Shown here: positions 14,270 through 27,100 of the stretch, piece after piece
How positions within the stretch are numbered: position 1 is the stretch's first letter
How the letters are laid out: every line of letters begins with the position of its first letter
The notes under the pieces: model-generated
Told to the model about the DNA's origin: nothing
The model's input: only the letters and a program-made list of their open reading frames with translations
Database searches by the model: none
Made by a program: the position numbers and the translations under genes
NCBI RefSeq assembly: GCF_011075055.1
Contig: NW_025401130.1
Coordinates: forward strand, 124,001-188,000
Source: Mangifera indica
Taxonomy: Eukaryota > Streptophyta > Magnoliopsida > Sapindales > Anacardiaceae
Direction of reading: 5' to 3'
Length of the DNA stretch: 64,000 nucleotides

Positions 14270-14865
14270 TAATAATTTTGTATTTTTTTATTATTTTTTT
14301 AGAATGCTTTGACAATAAAAAAACTTAATATGTTCTAACAAAAAAAAATGTTTGAACAATTAAGATAAATTCATTTTTGTAAACTCAAATAAAAAGAGAT
14401 GAGTTTAGTATCAATACTATAAGAAAGAGCTCATAGGAACAAGTGAAATTAAATTTCTAATTTTTATACATCATTATAAAGATATTATGATTTAAAAAAT
14501 CTAAGTGAAGTAGTGGATAAAGCAAAAACAAGAAGTGATTCTTCAAATTATTTGGAGTGATTCTTCAAATTATTTGGAGTGACACTTCTGACTTTTGCAT
14601 CATCTGTTACTCCATTTAGATTTTTCAAATTAGAGGATCTTTATAATGAAGTATGATAGTGAAATATATGATTTCATTCTTACTTGTTCTCATATGGTTT
14701 CTTTTACAGTATTTATATTACATCAATTTTTCTCTATTTGAGTGTACAAAAGTGAATTCATCTCAATTATTTGAACATGTTTTTTGTTTTGAACATATTA
14801 AGTTTTTCATTATCAAAGTATTCTAAAGAAAAAAATAATTAATAAAATGAAATTTTTGTTGTTAG
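14270..14865. repeat. Foldback (inverted repeat) element of about 600 bp
   Basis: The left arm beginning near 14270 and the right arm ending near 14865 are complementary over most of their length, for example AGAATGCTTTGACAAT at the left against ATTATCAAAGTATTCT at the right, and TTAATATGTTC against GAACATATTAA. At the axis sits a 22-bp tandem duplication (14534-14555 and 14556-14577). No coding content; probably a MITE or other foldback transposon relic. End points are approximate and I found no target duplication. Confidence 0.55.
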
Positions 14866-14869
14866 ACAT

Positions 14870-16236
14870 TAAATAAAAGATAGAGTAACAGATAAAACAA
14901 AAGTGAGAAATGACACTATTTGATGCCTACACATGCAAGTTTTTTAGTGTTTATGTTGGAGGAGCGGATATGACGTCACATCAAGGTACAAAGAGTACAT
15001 CTAAGCTTCTGGTAGAAGTCGCTTGTTTATGAAGTTGTAACTCAATATTTTGTCCACATAATACCTTGAAATCTCCATGTTCAAAGATAGTAGAGACACT
15101 ATCTTTATAACCATCGCTCCTACAGGTGAATTTGTGAAATGAAGTTTTAAAAGTTTGGTGGATTTGAAGCGATGAGGAGAGTTGGTGCATGAGGGATAAT
15201 GTGAGAATGATTTATAAAATGAATACACACATGTGAGATAATGGTTGATAAACATAGTTAAAATACTGATAAAATTGTAAAAACAAAATAAAAAGTTTCA
15301 TTTAATTAAAATATAAATATAAATAATAGAAATATATAAATGATTTTACATTATTTGAATATAAATACAAAATATAATTTGTAGGGTTAGCCCACTATTT
15401 ACAAAATACTGTTTTCGATTGTATTAATTTGAAAATGAATATAAATTAGTCATTTTTTATAATTAATAAAAAATAATTTATTATTAAAAATTGAATCAAC
15501 CCACCAAAAGCCAATGGGTTAACCTAATTAGGGCTTGATATTATACGACCTGATATATTGTGGGTTATGTCGCAAACCCTCATAAGTTAATGGACCAATC
15601 CAGCTAGCTAGCATGATGAGTCGAGCTAAGGCTAGCCTAGCACGACTCAACTCGACCTAATCAGTTGACATCTCTATACTGCAAACAAATTTTTAGGATG
15701 CAAATGTTAATTTTTAAAACTTTTAAGGGACAAATATATATTTTTCCTTTCTTATTCAAAAAATGATCATATTTACCTTACATACTTGGAAGTTTGAAGT
15801 ACTATTATAGATCAAATATATTATAATATGACACTTATATATCTAATTAGTTGTATTTATTTAAATTATTTAAATATATAATTGTCACTTTTGAGACTAA
15901 CAAATGAACATATTAAATTATAAAATCTTTCAAAACACCTTTACATTTTTTAAAATTTCTAAAAACTTTTTAAATTTTTTTATTAACACCTTAAAAATTT
16001 TAAAAAACGATAGTTTACTCTAAACATATCATTATACATTACTAACACCTCTATTTAAATTTTAATTTAGGGATATATGATAATTTTAAGAAATAAAATG
16101 GTAATTTAATATTTTAAAATTGTGCCCATGTTTTTAAATTAATATAGTTTAATTTTAGGTGGGTAAATATTTTTTATATTTAATTAAAAGGTGAAAAAAT
16201 GTTTTTATATCAAACCTTTTTAGGCAATTTTCTCTA
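14870..16236. other. AT-rich intergenic DNA
   Basis: No gene recognised. A small CTAGCTAGC-type palindromic cluster lies near 15603-15611. The two minus frames around 15000-15250 show no protein-family features. Confidence 0.45.
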
Positions 16237-16455
16237 GGATATTAATTAAAATAGTCAAAATTTTATTCGCTTAAATCTTTTTAGGCAAACCTACAATCAT
16301 TTTACCTTTATAAGCAAATATATTTGTAATTCTAAAAATACCCTCCCAACTTTGTAGGTGTCATACAGGGTGCGTAGGCGTGAGAATGAATGCTTGGGTG
16401 CGTGCGAAGTGCATGGGTGTGTGCGAAATGTGTAATGCGTACGAGTGCGTGCACC

Positions 16456-16554
<99 letters not shown>

Positions 16555-16719
16555 TAATATAATATAATATTTTAAAAATATAATAAATATATATATTAAA
16601 TATTATAATATTTAATATAATATATACAAATAATAATAATAATTTTTAAATATATATTATATTATAATATTTTTTTTATATATATAAGACACAGTGCGAG
16701 GTTGCGCGCACCCTCACAC

Positions 16720-16769
<50 letters not shown>

Positions 16770-17044
16770 AAGAGTGCGAGAGTGCGTGCAGAGTGCGCGC
16801 ACCCTCACACTATGTTTATATATATATGAGGGTGCGCGCACTTGTACGCACCGTGCACTCTGCATGTACTCACGCATTCTGCATGCACTCAAGCATTCTT
16901 TCTTGTGCCTACCCTGTATGACACCTACAAGGTTGGACGGTATTTTTGAAATTACAAATAAATTTGCTTATAAAGGTAAAATGACTATAGGTTTGCCTAA
17001 AAAGGTTTAAACGGATAAAATTTTACCTATTTTAATTAATATCC
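16237..17044. repeat. Inverted-repeat element with GTGCG-rich and (AT)n core
   Basis: The ends are complementary: GGATATTAATTAAAATAG at the left and CTATTTTAATTAATATCC at the right. The arms stay paired for about 200 bases (for example GGCAAACCTACAATCATTTT against AAAATGACTATAGGTTTGCC, then TTGTAGGTGTCATACAGGG against CCCTGTATGACACCTACAA). The core holds repeated GTGCGTGC / GCGCGCACCCTCA words and AT dinucleotide runs. It is non-coding; the frames seen inside it are translations of simple repeats. The class is uncertain and no target duplication was found. Confidence 0.65.
16459..16550. repeat. (AT)n microsatellite
   Basis: About 46 uninterrupted AT dinucleotides, inside the inverted-repeat element at 16237-17044. 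A second, shorter TA run of about 20 units lies near 16724-16764. Confidence 0.95.
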
Positions 17045-17104
17045 CAAATTGTATATATAATTTTGAGCAATAAAATATGTACATATTTTATTGTATAAAA
17101 ATAA

Positions 17105-17764
17105 GGCTAAAAGACTTGTTCCCACCCAAGGTTTGTTTAATTGTCAAGGTTCCACAGTTAAGTTTAAAAACCTCAAATCTCATTCCTTTGTTAAAATTTA
17201 TTGTTTGAGTTAAGAGTAAAAATATAATTAAAAAATTCTAAAAATTAAAATTTTACTATATTTTACCCTTTTAATCTAAAAATCTAATAATTTTTCTTCA
17301 TTTAAAATTTAAAAAGTGATTATTTTTTTAAAGTTTTTTTTCTTTCATTGGAGATAGCGAAACTTGTTATCTATGAGTGCGCTCTCTCCCTTTTAGTTGG
17401 TATTTCCCTTCCAGTCTCTTCCCTAGCTATTTTCATCTTTGATGAGAGCAATGAGAAAGACCGAGAGGGAGAAAGAATGCTAACGACTAGAAAAGAGATG
17501 ATCATCAGAGAGGTGGTGAAAAATATTTTAAGGGAAAATGATAATTTTTCAAATCTTAGGTAAAAGAAAATTATTATATTTTTAAACTAAGAGGAGAAAA
17601 TATGATAAATTTTTAGTTTTTTAAATATTTTTAACTAAATAACATTTTTATCTTTAATCTTAATAATGAATTTTAACAAAAAAGATAGATATTTAAGTTT
17701 TTTAAACTTAACAAATAAAACTGTCATTTTAGTAAACATTAGGTAGGAATAAATTTTTTAGCCC
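17105..17764. mobile_element. Inverted-repeat MULE-type MITE, copy 2
   Basis: Left end GGCTAAAAGACTTGTTCCC, right end the complement of a GGGCTAAAAAATTTATTCC-like sequence, so it belongs to the family of the element at 2605-3483. The flanks TAAAAATAA (17096-17104) and TATAAATAA (17765-17773) agree at 8 of 9 bases, fitting an old 9-bp target duplication. AT-rich arms surround a core at about 17340-17550 unlike that of the other copies. Confidence 0.6.
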
Positions 17765-18015
17765 TATAAATAACATGTTATGTGATTGATTCTAATTTTA
17801 TTTTTAATTGAAAATCTCCTTACTCTAATATGACAAATCTTTTTTACTCCTAATTATATATTTAAAAATAAAAATAGTTGCATATTACAATAAAATAGTT
17901 GCTTCAGTGGTAAATTCGTAAATAGAAGCTGGTTGAAATAAAATTATTCAATAAACAATTCTTTTAAAAGACAAAAAACCCCACAGCCGGAGCTGTTTCT
18001 CCCAGACACATAATA

Positions 18016-18024
18016 AAACCCTAA
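18016..18024 (+). promoter_or_regulatory. Telo-box AAACCCTAA upstream of UTP10
   Basis: AAACCCTAA lies about 140 bases before the ATG, and two further AAACCCT words follow near 18081 and 18098. In Arabidopsis telo-boxes are enriched in promoters of ribosomal-protein and ribosome-biogenesis genes, which fits the gene downstream. Binding is not shown by the sequence. Confidence 0.5.
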
Positions 18025-18164
18025 TCCTTGCAGCATTCAACAAAACCCCTTCTTTCTTTCTGGTGGTAGCGGTACGTCATAAACCCTTGATACATAAACC
18101 CTGAGACTGAGACAGTAACGGGCAAAGCCACCGAGGAAACAACTTTTATCAGTTTTGTTTTGCC

Positions 18165-21100
18165 ATGGCAACCTCCATAGCTTCGCAGTTACAAGCTGTC
18201 AAGACATTGGTGCAAGCCAACGAAGAACCGCTCAAGAGGCCTTTCACGCGCCCTTCTGTCTTATTTAATCCTAAAGAAGCTGCTGATGTAGATATTGAAA
18301 CTATTCTAAACATAGCACTTTCAGGTTTATTTTATTTCGTCGCTTGTTTTTTTGATTTATGTTTCCCCGAGAAATACTGTGATTTTTCTTTGAAATTAAT
18401 TTTTGCGTTAATCTAGTTCAGTAATGTTATGAGGAATATTTAACTGTGAAAATTACCGGGAAACGATAGAGATACTTTTCGTGGATATTCTACAGTATTA
18501 AAATTGATGTTCTTATATTTACAACTTAGATTAGTTGTTGTATTAAATAATCAGGGTCGTTCTTTCTCTTCTAACACGTGAAAGAATTGCTAATTATTTT
18601 GTTTCATTTTTAATTGATGGAATTCAGTTTTTATTGATAACAGTTGAACATTGGAGATTGGTGATCGTTTAATGTTATAAATGTTGGATATTTGAAAGGA
18701 GTAATTTGACTTCTATAATTTTGGTTAGGAGTTTCCAAAAGTAAGTTTTCTGGTTGTTTGCTGTTTGATTTTCAGGGCTAGATGTTCTTATAAGTGTCAA
18801 TGAGCGATTCAGAAACTATAAGAATGATCTATTCAGTTATAAAAGTAAAGATTTAGATAGAGAATTGATGGGTATAGAGGAGAACAATAGGATTGACACA
18901 TCAATAAGTTCTTATTTACGGTTACTTTCGGGACATCTTCAACAACCTGCATCACTCAAGACCCTTGAGTACTTAATTCGCAGACACAAGTAAGTACTAT
19001 GCTTAACAGTACTTGTTCAGTTTGACTGTAACTTTTTATTATTAGATGCTATTTTTCTTTCCTGTTCTGTGTTTAGAAGTAATGATTTGAGTTTCAGGAT
19101 TCATGTATACAATACTGAGGAGTTGATTCTATGTTCTCTGCCATACCATGATACCCACGTGTTTGTTCGAATAGTGCAGTTACTTAACCTAGGGTGAGGA
19201 GCATGTTACTCTTTCACATTGTTAGAATTGATGCAGTAGGTTTGATGCAATTTGCTGTATTTTGATCGCTCTTTCCTTGTTATGTAGAAATAATAAATGG
19301 AAATTTCTCGAAGGTGTTAAAGTTTCGGGTGCACCACCACCTAGGGCAGTCATAGTGCAGCAGTGCATTCGTGATATGGGGGTGTTGGAGGTCTTATGTA
19401 ACTATGTAAGCTTCTGCTGCATTACCAACTGGTAGTTTGGTCAATACCATGCTATAGGTTTAATATGATTGACTGTTCTGCTACAGGCAACTCCTACAAA
19501 GAAGTTTATGCCTTTGAGGCCTGTGGTCAGCTTTTGTACAGCAGTTGTTGTTGAAGCTTTGGGTTCTGTTATGACTATTGATAGTGATGCTGTAAAGAGG
19601 ATCCTTCCATTTGTGACCTCGGGACTTCAGCCTGGTACAATAGGAGGTTCAGATCACAAGGTGACATGTGAAACAAACTGTTATTGGATAGGGTTGGATA
19701 CCTGTTATCAACTCTTTATAGCACAATGATTGTTAATAGATAGGACATACTTGTATATAATCAAAGGAGAGACATATTGAACTGCATATGAAATTTGAGC
19801 CATGAAAATTTTATTTCTTTTTATTTATTATAAGAATAAAGGTGTATATTTGTGCTAATCTTATCTAGATTTTTGTTATTGCTTTTAAGTTTCTATTAGA
19901 ATGTTCTGAATATTCATTTTGTGAGTTGCATTCTACTATTACTTTTAATTTCTAATGGAACCTCTGTATCTTTTGTAGGCCAGTGCTTTGATGATTGTTG
20001 CTTTACTATCAAGCAAAGTTGCATTGTCTCCAAAACTCATCAAAAGTTTAATTCGCTCAATATCTGAGACAGCTCGAGAAGATGCAAGAGAGTCGACTGA
20101 CCTGCAGTGGTTTCGATTGTCAATGATGGCTTTAATTAACCTTGTACAGGTACTTATATCCATAAGATGATTCAATTTATGTATAATTATCTTTAGATTC
20201 CACCGCATAGCTAAGTTTTGTATGAAATATATTTACACTAATGAACACACGCAATCACACGATGTCCTGTTTCTATGTTACTTTTCAATTTTGGGCTGTT
20301 TCATACATCTATAAGTACACCATGGACAACTTGTTCTCTTCTTTGTACTACTTAATTATATATAAATTTTTTGAGTTTCTTTAAAATAAAAAAGAAAAAA
20401 ACTGGAACCAATGATCAATTGTTATAATTATTTTAATTCTGTATTAGAAGATAGAAGAAAAAGTTGTTGTGCTCAAAGAATTTGTCTCAACTTTTGTCTC
20501 TAAGCCATTTCTTGTTTTATTTTGTTTATAATTTTGCTGACTCGTAATTTTGACGCCAAAATCGGCACACACACACAAAGGTGAAAACAAACAGGTTTAG
20601 CATTGATTTTTGTTAATTTGTAATGTTTAGGAAAATATGGTTATTTTTATTCTGTTTGTTTGCAATTAGTTTTGTGGTTTTGTCCTTCACTTTGGTTTCC
20701 ATAAATTTTTTCCTCTGTCAGTTGCAACCTGTGGATGTGTTTCCAAAGAAGGCCATAGACAGTTTGAAGGAAATCAGGTAAGCCCCAAACGTTCTTTGAC
20801 ATTTTTTGCATCCATTGTCCAGTGGTGGAGCTAGATACTTCATTCAAAGGTGGTAATAATGCACTTGGGCATAGGAGATGAAAGAGTAATTTTTAATTGG
20901 AGGATAATAAATAAATTGGATTGATTACATAATTTAAGGTTCCATCATCCCATAGTAATTTGTGAAGCAGGTAAATAATCAACAAGGTTAAGATTATTTA
21001 AGTTTGCTTTAAGCTGTATTATTGTATTACATTGTTAGAAACAAAGATTTGCGATTGTGTCTAGTTTTCAGACATTATGATGCATTTTAGGAGTCTGGGT

Positions 21101-24100
21101 GTAATTGGGATCTTGGCCAAAAAAGAAACAAGGAAAAAAATGGTGAAATTGGTTTAGACTTATACCAATTCTTTAGATTGTATCCAATATATTATTTAAA
21201 GCACTCAAGGATACAATTCCATTCATTTTTATTTTTAAAGAAAGCAGAGGCTGTGTATTGAAATAAAAAGATGAGGAGATCATTTTTGGACCATAAAGAA
21301 TAAAAAAACTGAAAGGGAATAAATCTTTACTAAAAAAACATTTAGTAATCATCCCTCCCTTGAATAAAGTAGCCGACAGTTATGTAACAGCATCCCACAA
21401 CCCCCTCTTAATTGAGATTTTTTTTAAAAGAAGAGTCTTGAAATTTCTTAGCTATAGAATCCAAAAGGAAAGGGAAAAACAAACTTAACCCTAAAACCTA
21501 CTGCTCTTCCTTACCAAACTCCAATTATTTTTTCTAGTCAAATCACTCAACTTTTATCTGAGATAACAGATTCTCCAAGGCATTTGGATTTCTTTACTCC
21601 AAATCCAATAACATTCTCCAGACCAAGTGAATCACAAGAACTTGGAATAAAACATTTTAATTTTGATTCATTGATGTGGATTTCTGGTCCACACATTTGT
21701 AGGCTTTTCCATTTAATAAATTTTTAGTGTTTTATCAAAAAAGAATTGCATGGTCACTGGGTCCATGCTGGTACCCGACCACTGTTTGTACCTATCAATT
21801 ATTTCCTTCATTTGGATTTTCCAAGGTTATTTATTTATTTTTGTGCATTTTCAAGGGACATTGCTGGTGTTCTTTTGGGATTGTCTAGGGAGTACAATAT
21901 TGATAAGTTCCTTGCTTTGCTTTTGGAATCTCTGGTTGACTACAGGTGTGGAAGTGTTAACTTTTTTTGATTATCCTGTAAACTTGTATCTTTCCTGTTC
22001 ATCACTTGAAATTCATTTTATTTGATGTGCAGTTCCTCTGATGACCTGTGCCTTCCTGCTTTAATATCAATAATAGAGAATGTTCCTATAAAGAATTTAG
22101 TTGATCATGTGACCTCTAAGGTTCTTTTATCTTGTCTGAGGTTATCACAGAAGGATAACAATTTACCTTCCTCAGGTAATTTGCATATGGACCTTTATGT
22201 GTGGTTGTGTCATTTGGCAGATCCTTCAGTTTTTCATAAGCGTGTTTCCATTGACTGAATTTTAATTTTACAACTTTGTTGAGTATTCAGATTTTCCTAC
22301 TTTTGGTTGTTTATTCATTATTTTTTAGCATAAAATTGAAAAGCTACTAGGCCAAATGTTTCTCTACTATTATATGTTTTGGTGGGTAATCTTAATTCTT
22401 ACCATGATATGGATTGTTATTAGGTTGCTGGGCCAGGAAAATCTTGCTTGTTATTAACATGAAATATCCTTCTGAATTGCATGGAGCAGTTCGCAAATTT
22501 CTTGAGGTGTGTCTTCAACTTGTCTGTTTCTTGCTTTGGTTTTAGATGTCAGATTATGATCCTTTGTATCTTTTTAACAGGACACCAAGGTACAATCCAA
22601 GAAAGAAGACACAGTATATGAAGTTTTGTGTAAAATGTTGGATGGGAATATTGATTTGTCGGATGCTATCTCAGATTCAAAAATATGGTTTGCATTGCAC
22701 CACCCGAAGGTATGGAGTTCTGTAAGAATTATGAATTTGTTATTTGTGAACATGTGCTCAAATCTTCTTATACTGGTGTAATGGAAAATAGCCTGAGGTC
22801 CGACGTGCTACATTCTCTGGTTTGAGCTCAGTTGGAATTTTGAAAGCAAAAGCTGTTGACACACAGGTACTTTCAATTCACTATACCATATTATCTTGTT
22901 CAATGTTAGTAATTTTGAAGAGATAGTAACATGTTCCATGTATTAACTATATATGTTTATCTTATTGGGTTATTATTAATTTAAATCTTTTGATACAAAA
23001 CTACAGTAACTTGTATTACATCAGATGCGATATACAAAAAATGAACATGCTGTCCACTTAAACTTGAGACTTCCTTGAAAGGATGCAAAAATGACATTTG
23101 CTTTGCAGTTAGTGTTGAAGAGTCTTGAAAACTAAGACTACAAAGACAATGTGCTCTCTAAACAAACTAAAACAAACTTGAATCTCACCATATTAATCCA
23201 AAACCCTTTCCAAATATAGATGGATGAAGAATAATAATAAATCCTAAATTATTTTAAAAATAGAGACCCAAAAAGAAGTTGAACTTACTCTATTCCTTAA
23301 AATGTCATTTTTTTTAATTTATATATTTTTCATTGACATTGTTTTGTTTAAATTTCTTGATTGTCCTTACTTTTAGGTGTAGAAATATTTTTTGAGTTTT
23401 CAAGTTGATATTTATTTTCTTTTTCTAGCTCTTGTAAAGTGCTGTGTTTTGAGTTATTTCTACCATTTTATTTACTTTTTTCTTTTAATAGTAGACTAAC
23501 CACTCTGTATTATAATAATAAAAGAATAATGTGAGACATTTCAAGTTTGTGTCATAACTGTTGCATCATAGTGATGTAGCTTCAATAAGAGGTTGGCTTA
23601 TCTTTATAGGGATTTGTCAAATTTTTCCCTTAAGGACAGATATTGTGGGCACTTCAAAACCTAAATTTGTTTATATCCATGCAGTACTTATAAGAAGACA
23701 AAATAAACTTTCATTGATGTATCTGTATAATAAAAATTTTGGATTGTATTGTAACTTTTGCCATTGGGGAAAAACTTAAGAACACCCTTTGCTTTATTAT
23801 TTCACATTACTTGGATATAAAAGTTGGCATATAAACTTGTTACGTAAGACATTACCCTGTTGGAACATGATAGACATGTGAATCACTTGCCCACAAAAGT
23901 CGAAAAACCGAGGAAGGGGTAACAATTCTATGCTAATTCAAGAAAGTTGACCATAATAGTTTCAGCTTTTAGAATAAAATTTGCCTTTATGTGTCACTTT
24001 GGGCTTTGGCTCTGAAGGATCTTCAAATTTTCTCTTCCTTTCTCTCTCTAGTCTATGTTAATTGTAAGGGAGTCTTGAGGTATTTTTACATATATATTTT

Positions 24101-27100
24101 TAATTTTTTATCAGGGAGGGGGTAGTATATATCAGGGTTCTTACATGTGTACTTAGCCTGTCTTTGGATAGGTTGGATGTCCTTTCTTAGGGTTTTGTCT
24201 GTGTTGTGGTTTGTTATCTACATTTGTATCTTTTCCTTAAAATAATTATTATAAAATTTCCTTAGGCAACACCAAGGTCTTGTTTGGTGGTAAAAGCCTT
24301 TGGTTTAACTGAGGCGTTAAGATTTGGAATGAGAATTTCTGTGTGAGAGATCGGTATGAAAAAGTGTTATCTGTTTGCATTTGTATCTGTAAAATTGTGT
24401 CCACATCTTGAAATACCATGTGTTGTATACTAATTTTCCAATTAAAGAACTTAACTATTGTCTTTCCTGTTGTCAGAGGCTTGTAACTATCAAAGATGCC
24501 ATATTGCGCCAACTTCATGACGATGATCTAACCGTTGTTCATGCTGCTCTGTCTATTGATGGTTTGTCCGAATTGATAAGTTCTTCTGATCTTCTTGCAG
24601 CAATGGATGACATTCTTAAGAGATGTGTTAATATTCTGATCTCAAGTAAGTATAATTTTTGTATGTGTTATGTCTTTGATTGTTTATTGGTTTATCAGTG
24701 CTTATCATATCTACTTATTTTAGCTGGTGTGAAGTTCTCTGTTAATATATGTGTTTGTATCTGCTTGGCTTAGAGCCATTGTAGTGTTAACTCTCTTTGG
24801 TTTTAGTTGCATTCTTGTTCACTTGTGAGTTGCATTCTTTTTCATGTGCTAATTATGATATGTTTTTGAATGTTTTTGGTTTAAATTGTAATTTGCTTGT
24901 CAAGATCTTAGACTCTTCTTAGTTTATATTCCTTATCATTTTAGAGAAAGGCCTAGTGTGACTCTCTAAGGAAAGCTTTTTGACTCAGGTTTTCTTTGAA
25001 GTAGTTTTGAGACATGCTCAATCTTAAACATGAAATTGGTTACCTACTTTAGATATAAGAATATTTCATAGTAATTTGGCCTTGCGTATCCTGGCTATTA
25101 CATGTTTGTTAAAAAATTATATTTGCTGCAAATTGTACTACTCAGATTTGTCTAATTATTAAGTTCTGCTCGCAGGTGTTTGTGATAAAATTACTCTAGC
25201 TGGTGATGTTGCTGTTTTGTGCCTGAAGATTGCCTCTACCTTACATAATAAAAATGAATTTTCTAGGAAACTCTCTGCCATGATGTTTCCGTTTCTGCTT
25301 ATTCTGCCTAAGGTATTTTGCTCTTGTGTTTATTTTTGGTTTCTAAAGTTTCCATATTGCAACCAATTAAGCAACAGGGTTTTGTTTTATTGTTTATCAT
25401 TTTTTCATTTGTGATTTTGCAGACACAGAAAGCAAATTTAAAGGTATTGCAGTTAGTGAAGGAGCAAAAGTTGCCATTTTATCAGAATCTTGTGGTTGTT
25501 TCAAGCAACCTAAAGGTAGCCGTCATGCATGTGTTTTTATGACCTGCTGATTAATTGGTTTAACTTTTTTTATTTTTTGGAAACAAAGTTGAGAATTTGT
25601 TCAATGGTCATTTAAAGGTTTTTCGAGTTGTGGCGTACAAGTCAGTGAGAAAATCTTCATTTCTCAGTGTAAATTCTTTTTGGTTAAGGTTTCCTTGTAT
25701 CTTGATTTTTATTTTTTGGGACTTTCATGAGTAATAATAGAAAACAAAGTTGATTCAAAATTTTGGAACTAATTCTTTCACCATCTGTGCAGATGATTCA
25801 TATTTTGAACTTTGCATTACGTTCATCTTTGTTTTACTTTAAGCTCTCTGTAATATCTTTAGAAATTGATGGTTTTTGCGATTTGTTATCGTACACCTTA
25901 AGATTTTGGTTTAGAAGTATAGAGATTCTTTTGCTCTCCATTGTCAATGTTTCATGCGAAGGTGGTTGCATAACTTGTATTTCTCAATCATACTTTAGTT
26001 TGTCCAAAGGAAGAGAATAATCAAGTTCTAGTTTTATTAAATTATCTCTTCATCTTTTTGGATAGTGTGATATCTGAACTGATAACCAAGCTGATATCAA
26101 TAAGTTAACCTCATTTTTACCAGTAGATATGATCGTGATGTTCCCTACTTCTTAATATATGTAGGACATTGCTATAGGTTAATAGGAGAATCTTTAGTGC
26201 AGCCATTATGAAGCTTTCTTGCAGAGCATTAAATGTGGCTATTACTTGCAAGTTAATACATTTGTTCAGTAGTTAATGGTTAAAATAATTCTGAAATTAT
26301 GATCTGTTGAAAATTGCAGAAGTCTGAACCTGGAACCATATCGTCAACTAATATGGACATTGTAAGCAGTTTGGCGAAAACATTCTCGAAAAATCCTGAT
26401 GAGTATTTGTCCTTGCTTGCTGAGAGTTGTAGAGATTTCAAATTGTCAAAGACACTGTTCTTTTTGGTTTTGATGCAGTCGTTGCTGATGAAGAATAATG
26501 GTATGTGCTGCATTTTTCACTCTAAAATTTAAATATTATAGTTGTACCTTCTGTTTATCTTATTATCCATGTCTTGTTTGGAAAAATTGTCAAATGATTT
26601 TAGTCTATCTCAGAATATCTTTTATTTTTGCATATAGTGTACATTGTCTTCTAGTTATTTTGCTATATAATACTGAGAGGTTGTATTATATTCTTTTGGA
26701 TCCCAGGAAGTGGTCTTTCTTTAGAATTTTTTCAAACTTGCTTCTCCGTTCTGAGGACTGAGTGGGAAGTTTTTGCTCATGCTGCTGATGGTTACATGAA
26801 AGAGGTACCGAGATGTGATTTATTGGGTGAATTAGTCTCTCATCATATATCCTATTTTACATATATAATCATATAAATGATTGATTTTTTGTCAATTGGA
26901 TGTGACTTATTTTCTGATTGACAGTTCAATGCAGAAATGTTATCTTGGGATTGCAGAAGATATTTAGATCAGCTGTTTGATGCTGATATTGGGGACTTAA
27001 ATATGAAAATCCTAGTGTGCACATTTTGGAGGTTACTTGAGGCATTTATTTCGACAATGCCTTCAGATGTGTTGCTGGTTGGTCCTCTTCCCTGCTCTGT

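Noticed and set aside
15600..15665. CTAGCTAGC-containing palindromic cluster that might be a regulatory site
   Set aside because: No adjacent gene and no repeat of the motif elsewhere; likely chance or an old repeat remnant.
16662..17010. Overlapping open frames on both strands with tyrosine-isoleucine runs
   Set aside because: They are translations of (TA)n and GTGCG simple repeats inside an inverted-repeat element.
21240..21740. Possible retroelement tail in UTP10 intron 7
   Set aside because: The intron is long and contains A-rich tracts, but I could find neither ends nor a target duplication nor coding remnants.
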